A DNA stretch of 32,223 nt from an uncultured Alphaproteobacteria bacterium. GTDB lineage: Bacteria > Pseudomonadota > Alphaproteobacteria > Methylaequorales > Methylaequoraceae. Positions 18,802 to 28,282 of this stretch are shown piece by piece (within the stretch, counting starts at the first letter, position 1; the number at the start of each line of letters is the position of its first letter). The notes under the pieces are model-generated. The model worked only from the letters and a program-made list of their open reading frames with translations. It was not told where the DNA came from and did not search any database. Both the position numbers and the translations under genes were made by a program. The stretch lies in the NCBI GenBank assembly GCA_902530985.1, contig CACACI010000013.1:1-32223 (forward strand), read 5' to 3'.

Positions 18802-19711
18802 TGAAAAAAAAAGTAGTCTTAATCAATGTAAGGCGCTTGTGAATGATTTAATTAAAGGGAAAAGCTTTAAAGTTAAATATAATATTATAAAGAAAAAAAT
18901 AATTCACTATTTACCAAATGTTTATATATATTTCTTTTTATTCCTGAAATATTTCTTTAAAAACCCAAAAAATGAAAATTTTGATGTTATAGTTTCATGC
19001 GGTAGGATAGCCGCACCCTATAATTTATTTATGAAAAATACTTACAAAAGTTGCAAGAACATTCATATTTTAGATCCATATTTTCAAAGAAATAATTTTG
19101 ATTTGATATTATTACCATCGCATGATTGTTCAAAATTTCCAAATAGTAAAAATATAATTGAAACAACAGGTACACTGGTTAACAAGAAAAATTGTAACAG
19201 TTTAGAGGTCAAACAATTTAACAAATTGTTTATTGGTAAGAAAATTGTTTCATGTTTTATAGGTGGAGATGGAAAGAGTGCAAAATTTTCAAAGAAAGAT
19301 ATTATAAATCTCGTAAAAAAAATTAATCAAATAACTGAAGATTTTCATATTGTTTATTGTTTATCCCGACGGACAAATAAATTAGTAAAAAATATTATTT
19401 TACTAAACAAAAAAAAAAAGCACTTTTATTTTGACTATATTGATCCAAATCCTTACTGGTATTTAATAAAAAAATCAGAGTATTTTATAGTCACAGAAGA
19501 TTCAATAAGTATGATATCTGATTCTATTTCTACTGGAAAACCAGTTTATATTGCCCAAGTAAGTAGTTTAAAAAATAAAATTAGAGTTTTTGGTACTATT
19601 TTAAAGGAAAAAGGAATAGTTAGATTATTTGAAGGAAAATTAGTATCTTGGAGATATAAAGCATTTAATGAATCGTTACGAGTGTCAAGAATAATTGATT
19701 CTTTGTTTTAA
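18776..19711 (+). CDS. ELM1/GtrOC1-like (DUF1022) family protein
   Basis: MKTILIITDEKKSSLNQC; YFIVTEDSISMISDSISTGKPVYIAQV. ATG 18776 preferred; overlaps the previous gene by 26 bp. Confidence 0.78.
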   Translation: MKTILIITDEKKSSLNQCKALVNDLIKGKSFKVKYNIIKKKIIHYLPNVYIYFFLFLKYFFKNPKNENFDVIVSCGRIAAPYNLFMKNTYKSCKNIHILDPYFQRNNFDLILLPSHDCSKFPNSKNIIETTGTLVNKKNCNSLEVKQFNKLFIGKKIVSCFIGGDGKSAKFSKKDIINLVKKINQITEDFHIVYCLSRRTNKLVKNIILLNKKKKHFYFDYIDPNPYWYLIKKSEYFIVTEDSISMISDSISTGKPVYIAQVSSLKNKIRVFGTILKEKGIVRLFEGKLVSWRYKAFNESLRVSRIIDSLF

Positions 19712-20568
19712 TTATTCCATCTGTTATGGAACCATATCCATTGCTCAGGGTTCTTTTTTATCCAACTTTCGACATAATTATTTAAATGATTCATAATCTG
19801 AATTTCATTGCCTATTTTTTTTATATCATTAGGAGTGATTGTATTGAAGTATGAAACTTTAAATTTTGTTGAATTTTCTCTTATACAAACAGCTGGGATG
19901 ATGGGGCATTTATATTTGATAGCAAACTTTGCAATAGCAGAGGCTGTTTTAACCTCGTGATTAAAGAATTTTGTTGTAATGCCGTCGTTCATTTTTTGGT
20001 CGATAAGCATACCAATATGTCCTCCTTTTTGGTTTAAAATTTTTAAACATTCCTTTGCACCCTGATTACCTTTTTTAATTAATCCAACGCCGTACCCAAT
20101 TCTAATTTTTCGAAGTAGATTATCTACTAACTTATTATTAGGAGCTCTGTATATAAAATTTATTTTAAAACCCTTTTGTGTTAATAAGTGAGAAGTAAGT
20201 TCCCAATTACCAATATGAGCAGAGAAAAACAAACAATTAGGATATTTCTGAAGCGGTTTAATTAGATTCTCTTCATTTTTTATAATTATATTTTTATTTA
20301 AACCAATTTTTAATTTGTTTAAATTTGGATATTCTCCGATGACTCTTCCAAAATGAAACCACATTCTTTTTATTATATAATTAGAATTTTTTTTACTTAT
20401 ATCTGGAAAAATTCTTTTTAAGTTATTTCTTACAATTTTATTCCTTTTTGAAAACAATCCATAGGAAAGAAAAATAACCCCACCTAAGAAAGAGGAAATT
20501 CTAACTCCTAAAAATTTGAATAAATAAAAGAAGAATGAAATAAGAAAATATTCAATATAATTTTTCAA
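19708..20568 (-). CDS. lpxL: lysophospholipid/lipid A acyltransferase, LpxL/HtrB family
   Basis: FSAHIGNWE (HX4E); GHIGMLIDQKMNDGITTKFFNHEVKTASAIAKFAIKYKCPIIPAVCIR; PEQWIWFHNRW C-terminus. Confidence 0.9.
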   Translation of the reverse strand: MKNYIEYFLISFFFYLFKFLGVRISSFLGGVIFLSYGLFSKRNKIVRNNLKRIFPDISKKNSNYIIKRMWFHFGRVIGEYPNLNKLKIGLNKNIIIKNEENLIKPLQKYPNCLFFSAHIGNWELTSHLLTQKGFKINFIYRAPNNKLVDNLLRKIRIGYGVGLIKKGNQGAKECLKILNQKGGHIGMLIDQKMNDGITTKFFNHEVKTASAIAKFAIKYKCPIIPAVCIRENSTKFKVSYFNTITPNDIKKIGNEIQIMNHLNNYVESWIKKNPEQWIWFHNRWNN

Positions 20569-20587
20569 TTCTTTCTCATTGTGAAGT

Positions 20588-21337
20588 TTAATTTATTATT
20601 ATAATAGATGGTGGTAATATCTTATTATGAATAATAGAATCCTGCACTCGAGATAAGCTAGTACTTATAATTTTCTCATTTTGCAAAGATGCATTTGATA
20701 CGATGTATACTTTAGTATTTTTTTTCATTCCTAACTTTATTAGTTCATGAGATATTTTATTTATTTGTCCAACCCCCATATAAATTATAATTCTACCTTT
20801 ATTGCTATATATCTTTTCAAAAGCATCAGAAGCAAATTGGTCATTTGTTTGTCTATGTCCTGTGATAAAATTACAAACATTGTTTCTATTAAAGAATGTC
20901 AGTACAGAATATTTTATAGCATGTTGAGATGAAGTGATTCCAGAAAAAACTCTAAAAGGTATATTATTCTTCTTAAGAACATTAATTTCCTGACTACCTC
21001 TACTAAAAAAACTTATATCTCCTCCTTTTAATCTTAAAACTCTTTTATTTTTTACTGCATTTGAGACCATCCAATCATTGATTTCTTTTTGAGAACATGC
21101 TTTTTTATTTTTTAATTTTCCACCAAATATTAATCTTGCCGATCCCTTGGCGATTTTTAATAATTTTGAATTTACAAGTGCATCGTAAATTATTACGTCT
21201 GCAAATTCTATTGCTTGATTAACTTTGATAGTTAATAAATCTTGAGATCCAGGACCTGCTCCAGCAAGGATAACTGTCCCCTTTTGAAAATCAATAATGG
21301 GTTGTTTAAAATTAATCATCATATAATATCGTAGCAT
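20588..21337 (-). CDS. cobA: uroporphyrinogen-III C-methyltransferase-like (SUMT/CobA family), divergent
   Basis: VILAGAGPGSQDLLTIKV, ADVIIYDALV, VLRLKGGDISFFSRGSQEI, SGITSSQHA, FITGHR. Start may be the downstream ATG at 21322 or 21319. Confidence 0.82.
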   Translation of the reverse strand: MLRYYMMINFKQPIIDFQKGTVILAGAGPGSQDLLTIKVNQAIEFADVIIYDALVNSKLLKIAKGSARLIFGGKLKNKKACSQKEINDWMVSNAVKNKRVLRLKGGDISFFSRGSQEINVLKKNNIPFRVFSGITSSQHAIKYSVLTFFNRNNVCNFITGHRQTNDQFASDAFEKIYSNKGRIIIYMGVGQINKISHELIKLGMKKNTKVYIVSNASLQNEKIISTSLSRVQDSIIHNKILPPSIIIIN

Positions 21338-21345
21338 TAAAAGTT

Positions 21346-22068
21346 ATGAAAAATACAATCGTTTTAAAAAAAGTATCAGTAGTTATTGATCAAAAGACAA
21401 TACTTAAAGATATATCTTTGTCCGTTAAACCTGATAAACCTTTATGTATAATTGGAAGAGGATCTTCTGGTAAAAGTTCATTGCTTAAAACAATTATAGG
21501 ATTGATAAAAGTTAATTCTGGATCAATATTAATAAATGATATTCCAATTAATGACAAAAGAATAAATGAAATATTTAATGATTTTGGTGTTGTTTTCCAA
21601 AAAGATGCTTTATTTGATAGTCTTAATGTATGGCAAAATATAATGTTTAGGAGTTTAAATAACTTTGGTAAAGATTTGTTAATCAAAAAAACATATAAGA
21701 TTTTAGAAAAAGTTGGTCTTCAAAGGAGTGATGCATTCCTATTCCCAGCAGAACTTTCTGGGGGAATGCGAAAAAGAGTTGCAATAGCTAGAGCAATTTC
21801 TCACAGCCCAAAGTTTTTAATTTTAGACGAACCAACAGCTGGTCTTGATCCAATTAAGACTAATGTAATTTTTCAGATTATAAAAAAATTAGCAGATAAT
21901 AAGCAAACAACTTTAATAGTTGTGACATCTGATATGAGAGGAGTAATAAAATACTTTAGTGAAGTTGTTGTTCTTGAGAACACGAGATTGCATTGGAAAG
22001 GAGAAGTTCAAGACGTCTATAAAAATCCAACCCCACATGTTAAGAGTTTGTTTGAAAAGGTTTTTTAG
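21346..22068 (+). CDS. mlaF: ABC transporter ATP-binding protein, MlaF/Ttg2A-like
   Basis: Walker A IIGRGSSGKSSLLK, LSGGMRKRVAIARAI, LILDEPTAGLDP; GVVFQKDALFDSLNVWQNI typical of MlaF. Confidence 0.88.
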   Translation: MKNTIVLKKVSVVIDQKTILKDISLSVKPDKPLCIIGRGSSGKSSLLKTIIGLIKVNSGSILINDIPINDKRINEIFNDFGVVFQKDALFDSLNVWQNIMFRSLNNFGKDLLIKKTYKILEKVGLQRSDAFLFPAELSGGMRKRVAIARAISHSPKFLILDEPTAGLDPIKTNVIFQIIKKLADNKQTTLIVVTSDMRGVIKYFSEVVVLENTRLHWKGEVQDVYKNPTPHVKSLFEKVF

Positions 22069-22078
22069 AGTGATCTTG

Positions 22079-22471
22079 TTATTTTCTATTAAGTTCTGCA
22101 CAACCAGCTGTGGCATCAATACCAGACTCAACATAACACGCACTAATTTTATTTACGCTGAGAATTTTACCTAAATTGTACCCTCTACTATTAGATGCAA
22201 CCCAAGTAAGTGTTTTATTATCAGGGTGTATAACTCCAAAAAAGTTTTTAGTACCGTCGGTATAAGAGAATGTCCCTTTAAATCTTCTGCCATTTTGCTC
22301 AAGAATTTCAACTTTCTTTTCCCAGGTTCTTAACCCTCTTTGCTCAGAAATAGTTTTATTTTCACCTATCCAAGTTCCGACAATATTTGGAATATGGTTA
22401 TCAGCATATGAAGTTTTACATATGAAAAATATAAAAGAGAAAAAAAAGTAGATCATTATTTTTAATACCAT
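22079..22471 (-). CDS. small secreted protein of unknown function
   Basis: Signal-peptide-like N-terminus (MIYFFFSFIFFICKTSYADNH) then a beta-rich domain GTWIGENKTISEQRG...GVIHPDNKTLTWVAS. Confidence 0.75.
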   Translation of the reverse strand: MVLKIMIYFFFSFIFFICKTSYADNHIPNIVGTWIGENKTISEQRGLRTWEKKVEILEQNGRRFKGTFSYTDGTKNFFGVIHPDNKTLTWVASNSRGYNLGKILSVNKISACYVESGIDATAGCAELNRK

Positions 22472-22516
22472 AATATTATTATTGATATAAAAAAAAAAAA
22501 TTCAACAATAATAATA

Positions 22517-23776
22517 ATGAATAGCAACTTCATAGGGATATATTTCTCTAAGAAAATCTTACTAGTTTTTTTAATGGGTATTTCAAGTGGAATCCCACTT
22601 TATATGGTTCTTTCAACGTTATTTATTTGGTTAACGCGAGATAATATAGAAATTGCTACAGTTGGGCTATTTGCACTTACTCAAATACCCTGGAGTTTAA
22701 AATTTGTTTGGGCTCCTATTGTTGATACTTTTAAGATTCCATTTTTAACAAACTATTTAGGCCAGAGAAAATCATGGTTACTAATTACTCAAATTCTTTT
22801 AATAATTTCAATGATTCTTTTAGGTTTTAGTGACCCAAGCAAAAATTTACTTTTAACAGCTTTTTTTGCTCTTTTGACTGCTTTTTTTTCAGCTAATCAA
22901 GATATAATTATTGATGCTTTTAGAATTGAAATTCTTGAAGATGAGTTGCAAGGTGCAGGTGCTGCAGTTACACAATTTGGGTATAGAGCTGGAGGAATAA
23001 TGGCAGGTGCAGGCTCATTATATCTTAAAAGTGTTTTTAGTTGGTCGACTGTTTTCATGACAATTGCTTTTATTCTCTTATGCCTGATGGTGCTTAGCAT
23101 TTTTGTTATAAAAGTTAAGATTGATTATATTGAGAAACCTCAAAAAAATCTTATCGCTCCTTTTAAGGAGTTTATTTCAAGAAATTCAATTAAGAATCTA
23201 ATAATAATTCTATTTTTTATATTTTTTTTTAAATTTGGAGATGTTGTAGCAGGAATAATGGCAAATCCATTTTATGTTAAAATTGGTTTTTCAAATATTG
23301 ATATTGCAAATGCAAGTAAAATTTTTGGTGTAATAATGACTTTAGTTGGAGTTTTTTTTGGAGGTTATTTGGTAAAAAAAATTGGTTTGATTAATTCTTT
23401 AATTATATCAGGTTTCTTTCAAGTTATATCTAATTTACTTTACGTAGTACTAAATAGTGTTGGGCCGGAATTTTTCTTTCTCTTAATTACGGTTGCAGGT
23501 GAAAACTTTTCTGGTGGTTTAGGTTCTGCAGCATTTGTTGCTTACTTATCTGTATTGTGTAAAAAAGAATATTCTGGTACACAGTATGCATTACTGTCAT
23601 CAATTATGGGTTTAGCAAGGACATTTTTATCTGCACCTTCAGGTTTTATTGTTGAGTCAGTAGGATGGGGTTATTTTTTTATAATTTCAACTGTATTTGG
23701 CTTACCAGGATTAATAATACTTTTTTGGATGCGATCGAGGTTCCCAATTAATATGCAGGTTTCTAAAAAGGCTTAA
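22517..23776 (+). CDS. ampG: MFS transporter, AmpG-like
   Basis: MGISSGIPLYMVLSTLFIWLTRDNIEIATVGLFALTQIPWSLKFVWAPIVD; SANQDIIIDAFRIEIL. Confidence 0.87.
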   Translation: MNSNFIGIYFSKKILLVFLMGISSGIPLYMVLSTLFIWLTRDNIEIATVGLFALTQIPWSLKFVWAPIVDTFKIPFLTNYLGQRKSWLLITQILLIISMILLGFSDPSKNLLLTAFFALLTAFFSANQDIIIDAFRIEILEDELQGAGAAVTQFGYRAGGIMAGAGSLYLKSVFSWSTVFMTIAFILLCLMVLSIFVIKVKIDYIEKPQKNLIAPFKEFISRNSIKNLIIILFFIFFFKFGDVVAGIMANPFYVKIGFSNIDIANASKIFGVIMTLVGVFFGGYLVKKIGLINSLIISGFFQVISNLLYVVLNSVGPEFFFLLITVAGENFSGGLGSAAFVAYLSVLCKKEYSGTQYALLSSIMGLARTFLSAPSGFIVESVGWGYFFIISTVFGLPGLIILFWMRSRFPINMQVSKKA

Positions 23777-24408
23777 CTCACTATTGATTGAAATACTTTA
23801 AGTTTAGTTAAGGGTTGATAATTGTTAATGCCAGTATAATATTTTTTAAGAATGGGAAGTTCATTCAAAAATGAATCATTAATTAGTTCGAGTTTTCCGG
23901 AGCAAAACCAGAAGATTATTCTCCATGCTGTAATGTCAGCAATACTAAATTTATCTGTAAAAAATTGTTTTTTTGTGGAAAAATTCTTTAACAAATTCTC
24001 TAAGTAAGAAAACCAAACTATCAAATCATTTCTAATAAACTCTTTTCTAAGTTTTTTAAACTTTTCAAGATTTTTTTCCCTCATGGCCGCTCTTATTGAT
24101 GGTGCAATATGATTTGTTATTTCATTTGCCCAATCCAATACTTGATCAATTATTAATATTTTAAATTCATTATCATCATAAAGTGAAGAACGAATAGCAC
24201 AAAATTTTGCAAGGCTGTGCGTGTGCGCATATGGTCTATTATCTATAATCATTGAGGGGACTTGGCCAAAAGGGAATTCTTTTTTACGTTTTGACCAGTC
24301 TTGTCTTGGAATTCTTTGGAATTCATAAGGAATGTTTGAGTGAGAAAGTGATAACCTTAATATATCCACTCTCCAAAAATCAAAATCAAAGTATATCAGT
24401 TTAATCAT
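23773..24408 (-). CDS. glutathione S-transferase family protein
   Basis: Thioredoxin-fold N-terminus with FGQVPSMIID (cis-Pro) and THSLAKFCA; C-terminal FTDKFSIADITAWRII. Confidence 0.88.
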   Translation of the reverse strand: MIKLIYFDFDFWRVDILRLSLSHSNIPYEFQRIPRQDWSKRKKEFPFGQVPSMIIDNRPYAHTHSLAKFCAIRSSLYDDNEFKILIIDQVLDWANEITNHIAPSIRAAMREKNLEKFKKLRKEFIRNDLIVWFSYLENLLKNFSTKKQFFTDKFSIADITAWRIIFWFCSGKLELINDSFLNELPILKKYYTGINNYQPLTKLKVFQSIVS

Positions 24409-25175
24409 TATTTCTCTGCAAATGCTTTTTCAATTACAAAACCACCTTGTACTTTGGTTGATCCTTCTTTAGAACCAAGGTTTTCAAATATTTTTTTTAG
24501 ATCAAACGTCATAGACTCTGAACCACAAATCATGACTCTATCCTGATTAGCGTTAAATTTCTCAACACCTACTTCATTCCATAATTTATCCTTTTTAATC
24601 CAGTCAGTTATTCTTCCTTCATGTCGCCATTTTTCTCTCGTAACTGTATTAAAATAAGTAAAATTATTTTTTGTTATTTCTGAATAGATTTCATCTTTAT
24701 TAAGATTGCTTAGTAACTCTTTGTATGCAAGCTCTTCTGATGTTCTTACTGTATGAGTTAAGATTATTTTTTCGAATTTTTCATATGTTTCTGGGTCTCT
24801 AATTATACTCATAAAGGGGGCTAATCCAGTTCCTGTTGAAAATAAAAATAGGTTCCTTCCAGGTAATAAATAATCGCAAACTAGTGTGCCTGTTGGCTTT
24901 GAATTAACTATAACTTCATCATTTATTTTTATGTTTTGAAGTTTGCTTGTTAGTGGACCATTGGGGACTTTTATACTCAAAAACTCTAAGTGATCTTCAT
25001 GATTAGGGCTTACTACCGAATATGCTCTTAATAATGGTTTTCCTTCAATTTCCAAACCTATCATAGCAAATTCACCATTTTTAAATCTAAAACTCATATT
25101 TCTGGTTGTTTTAAAACTAAATGTCTTATCAGTCCAATGATGAATGCTAGTAACTTTTTCTTTTAAAAGAGCCAT
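24408..25175 (-). CDS. fpr: ferredoxin--NADP+ reductase
   Basis: RAYSVVSPNHEDHLEFLSIKVPNGPLTSKL; FLFSTGTGLAPFMSIIRDPE; VMICGSESMTFDLK; terminal GFVIEKAFAEK. Confidence 0.93.
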   Translation of the reverse strand: MALLKEKVTSIHHWTDKTFSFKTTRNMSFRFKNGEFAMIGLEIEGKPLLRAYSVVSPNHEDHLEFLSIKVPNGPLTSKLQNIKINDEVIVNSKPTGTLVCDYLLPGRNLFLFSTGTGLAPFMSIIRDPETYEKFEKIILTHTVRTSEELAYKELLSNLNKDEIYSEITKNNFTYFNTVTREKWRHEGRITDWIKKDKLWNEVGVEKFNANQDRVMICGSESMTFDLKKIFENLGSKEGSTKVQGGFVIEKAFAEK

Positions 25176-25252
25176 TTAAAATTTTTCAAAAAAACATCAT
25201 ATTAATGATTTGTAATTATGATATAAACCTTAATTATATAATTTTTATTAAA

Positions 25253-28200
25253 ATGACAAGCACAAATATAAGAAAATTATCTCATTCAGAGATGGATCTT
25301 TACAGAAAACCATTATTGCCTAAAACCTGGAGTTGTTTTCCTGTAGATAAAGATATTGATACTCAACAACTTAGAAAAATTCTTCAAAAGGATTTAGATA
25401 GTATAAGGTCTGGAGCAGAAAAGGATCCATTCTCTAATTCAATAACAATGCTTGCATTAGATATATCCAGAAGGTTGGAAAAAAATAAATTGAATTATTC
25501 GGCCTTGGAAGCATTAATTCAAAGGTTGGCTGTTGGTTCTTTTGGTCTGCGGGCAGATAGACTCAAATCGTATATGGGAACAACAGAAAAAAAAAAGAAT
25601 GTGGGAGCTATAACAAAAATTATACAATCTTTAGCTTTCAAAAAAAAAATTTTGTTATCTTTTGAAGAATTTAATCAAAAATTAGAAAAAGAAATTTTTG
25701 GTATTGTTCTTACAGCACATCCAACTTTTGGAATGACATATAATATGATGATTGAATTGGCAAAATTAGCAACATCAAAAAAAAATAATAAATTACTTAA
25801 GGATAAGGAATTAAAAGCAATTATAAAAGAGGTTTTTAAAACTGAACAAAGACCTGAAAAAAGCATAACTCTTAATTTTGAACACAATTTATCAATGAAT
25901 GCTTTAAAATTTTTACAACAATCATTGAGAACTTTTTATCGCATTATCTTAAGTGTAGCTAAGCAACTTTACCCTCAAAAATATTATAATATTAAGCCTC
26001 AGGTTTTAAGATTACATACTTGGGTTGGTTACGATGTCGATGGTAGAGGAGATATTTTTTGGAATGATAGCTTTGCTAAAAGACTTGAAGTCAAAATCGA
26101 ACAACTAATTATTTATAATGATAAGATTAATAATATTCTTAGAGATTCTAAAAGTAAAAATTTAAGACAAGAACTTACTAACATAAAAGATACTCTTACT
26201 GATTCAATTTCTCATAATTCCGAAGCCCTTAAAAAATTTTCACAAGAAGGTTTTGTAGATAATTTTAATTTAATTAAGAAAGTCTCAAACTTTTTACACA
26301 AAAATAAAAGTAAGTTGTTAACAAATACAAAGCCATTAATCTCTTCTCTCTCCAATTTAATTGAACGTATTAGAAAAAAAGAAATTATTGAAAATGATTT
26401 ATTATTAGATGATTTGATACTTCTTAAAATAGAGATAACAAACTTTGGTCTTGGTTTAGGTAGGACTCATTTAAGATTGAACGCCAACCAACTAAATAAT
26501 GCTATTTCAAAAGAGGTTGACCTTAGTGGTGACCCAAATGACCCGTCAAATAAAATAACCTACCTGAACATTATTTCTAGGATGATTGACGGAGTTAAAC
26601 CAGTAAAAATAAATTTTGGAAGTATTTTTGAAGAAAATATGAATGCAAGAAGATATTTCATGCTTACTAAACAAATTCTTAAATATATTGATGAAAATCA
26701 ATCTATTAGATTTTTGATTGCAGAATGCGACTATCCTTTAACTGTTATGACTGCATTATATTTCTCAAAGTTATTTGGTGTAGAAGAAAAAATTGATATA
26801 TCTCCACTTTTTGAAACTGAAAAAGGTATCGAAACGGGTCATGATTTAATTAAAACACTCCTAAGAAATAGTAACTTTAAGAAATATATTCTTGTTAGAA
26901 ACAAACTTACTGTTCAAACTGGTTTTTCAGATGCAGGTAGATATTTAGGTCAATCCGCGGCTGTACTTTCAATTGAAAATCTCCAAAGAAAAATTGCTAA
27001 AGCTTTGTATGATCAAAATATGACTGAAGTTAAGTTGTTAATCTTCAATACACATGGAGAGTCAATTGGTAGGGGAGGGCACCCTGTATCTTTATGTGAT
27101 CGTTTGAAATATGTAAATTGTAATTATACTAAAAAAAAACTTGCAGATTGGAATATTGATCTAATTCAAGAAATTAGTTTTCAAGGAGGAGATGGATATC
27201 AACATTTTATGAACCATGATTTGGCTTTCGCCTCGATATCAAGAATAATTGAATTTTGCTATAGTGTTCCTGGTATAGAGGATAAAGACCCTTTTTATGA
27301 ATCACCCGATTTTGGAATTGAATTTGTAAATACCATTAAGAATTTTAATACAGAGATCATGGATGATCCAAATTATGCAGCACTTTTGAATGTGTTCGGT
27401 TCAAACCTTACGCACGCAACTGGTTCGAGATCAGTTAAAAGACATGTTGATACCTCTATTAAAACCTTAGTTTATCACCCCAGTCAAACAAGAGCGATAC
27501 CCCAAAATTCAATATTACAGCAATTAGGTATGCTTGCTAACTCACTTGGAGGAATTGGACAATATTTGAGAAAAGATCCAAAGAAATTCATGAAATATTA
27601 TAATCATTCAGAGAGATTTAGGAGAATAATGGATATTGTCCAACATGCCTTTGCATATAGTGATATAGAAGTTTTGAAAGCCTACATAGACTGTTTTGAT
27701 CCAGGTATGTGGCTTTCATGGTCTACAAGAACGGCAGATTCTGAAAGAAGTGAAAATATGAAGGAAGTCGCTAATTTACTCGAGAAATTTGACGTGCATT
27801 GGAGATTACAAAAAGTTTATAGAAAGTTACATCAAGAGTATATGGATATTAGAAATTGGATACTCGGTCGAAAATTAAGAGGAAGAATTGCGGTAGGAAG
27901 AGGCCGAGTGATTGAAAAAGAAATAAGAGATGAATTATTACTAATGCATGGTATCAGAGTAGCAATCTTTCATGAGATATTTATGTTATCTGTTAGAATA
28001 CCTAAATTTAGTGACCAAGCAGGAACCTCTAGAGATGAAATAATTGCTAAACTTATAAGATTTGATATTTTCGATGCAGTTGGTACTTTAAGAAAGATTT
28101 TTCCTGCAGGAAAAATAAAGACATCAAATTCTGGTTTTTCTGATAAATCTAATTATGTTAGTGAAGGAAATATAAATTATACTAAAGAGGAGAAAAATAT

Positions 28201-28282
28201 ATTTCAAAAACTAGAAGCTCTTTATGAATGTGCAAAAAGGGTTAGCAATGGTATAACTCACTTTATTGGATCAGTTGGTTAA
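25253..28282 (+). CDS. ppc: phosphoenolpyruvate carboxylase-like protein, divergent
   Basis: VLTAHPTF, DISPLFETEKGIETG, TGFSDAGRYLGQSAA, HGESIGRGGHP, ATGSRSVKRH, RAIPQNS. ATG 25253 preferred over 25205. Confidence 0.85.
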   Translation: MTSTNIRKLSHSEMDLYRKPLLPKTWSCFPVDKDIDTQQLRKILQKDLDSIRSGAEKDPFSNSITMLALDISRRLEKNKLNYSALEALIQRLAVGSFGLRADRLKSYMGTTEKKKNVGAITKIIQSLAFKKKILLSFEEFNQKLEKEIFGIVLTAHPTFGMTYNMMIELAKLATSKKNNKLLKDKELKAIIKEVFKTEQRPEKSITLNFEHNLSMNALKFLQQSLRTFYRIILSVAKQLYPQKYYNIKPQVLRLHTWVGYDVDGRGDIFWNDSFAKRLEVKIEQLIIYNDKINNILRDSKSKNLRQELTNIKDTLTDSISHNSEALKKFSQEGFVDNFNLIKKVSNFLHKNKSKLLTNTKPLISSLSNLIERIRKKEIIENDLLLDDLILLKIEITNFGLGLGRTHLRLNANQLNNAISKEVDLSGDPNDPSNKITYLNIISRMIDGVKPVKINFGSIFEENMNARRYFMLTKQILKYIDENQSIRFLIAECDYPLTVMTALYFSKLFGVEEKIDISPLFETEKGIETGHDLIKTLLRNSNFKKYILVRNKLTVQTGFSDAGRYLGQSAAVLSIENLQRKIAKALYDQNMTEVKLLIFNTHGESIGRGGHPVSLCDRLKYVNCNYTKKKLADWNIDLIQEISFQGGDGYQHFMNHDLAFASISRIIEFCYSVPGIEDKDPFYESPDFGIEFVNTIKNFNTEIMDDPNYAALLNVFGSNLTHATGSRSVKRHVDTSIKTLVYHPSQTRAIPQNSILQQLGMLANSLGGIGQYLRKDPKKFMKYYNHSERFRRIMDIVQHAFAYSDIEVLKAYIDCFDPGMWLSWSTRTADSERSENMKEVANLLEKFDVHWRLQKVYRKLHQEYMDIRNWILGRKLRGRIAVGRGRVIEKEIRDELLLMHGIRVAIFHEIFMLSVRIPKFSDQAGTSRDEIIAKLIRFDIFDAVGTLRKIFPAGKIKTSNSGFSDKSNYVSEGNINYTKEEKNIFQKLEALYECAKRVSNGITHFIGSVG

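Noticed and set aside
21390-21686. 98-aa minus-strand ORF
   Set aside because: Antisense to the MlaF Walker A region.
21913-22174. Overlapping ORFs 21913..22143 (-) and 21959..22174 (+) at the mlaF/secreted-protein junction
   Set aside because: Both overlap two better-supported genes and show no family similarity.
22472-22518. Inverted repeat of ATT units (AATATTATTATTG ... CAATAATAATAAT) flanking an A12 run between divergent genes
   Set aside because: 12/13 match, but made of a simple trinucleotide repeat in very AT-rich DNA; the right arm overlaps the MFS start codon. Chance or promoter AT-richness is as likely as a specific site.
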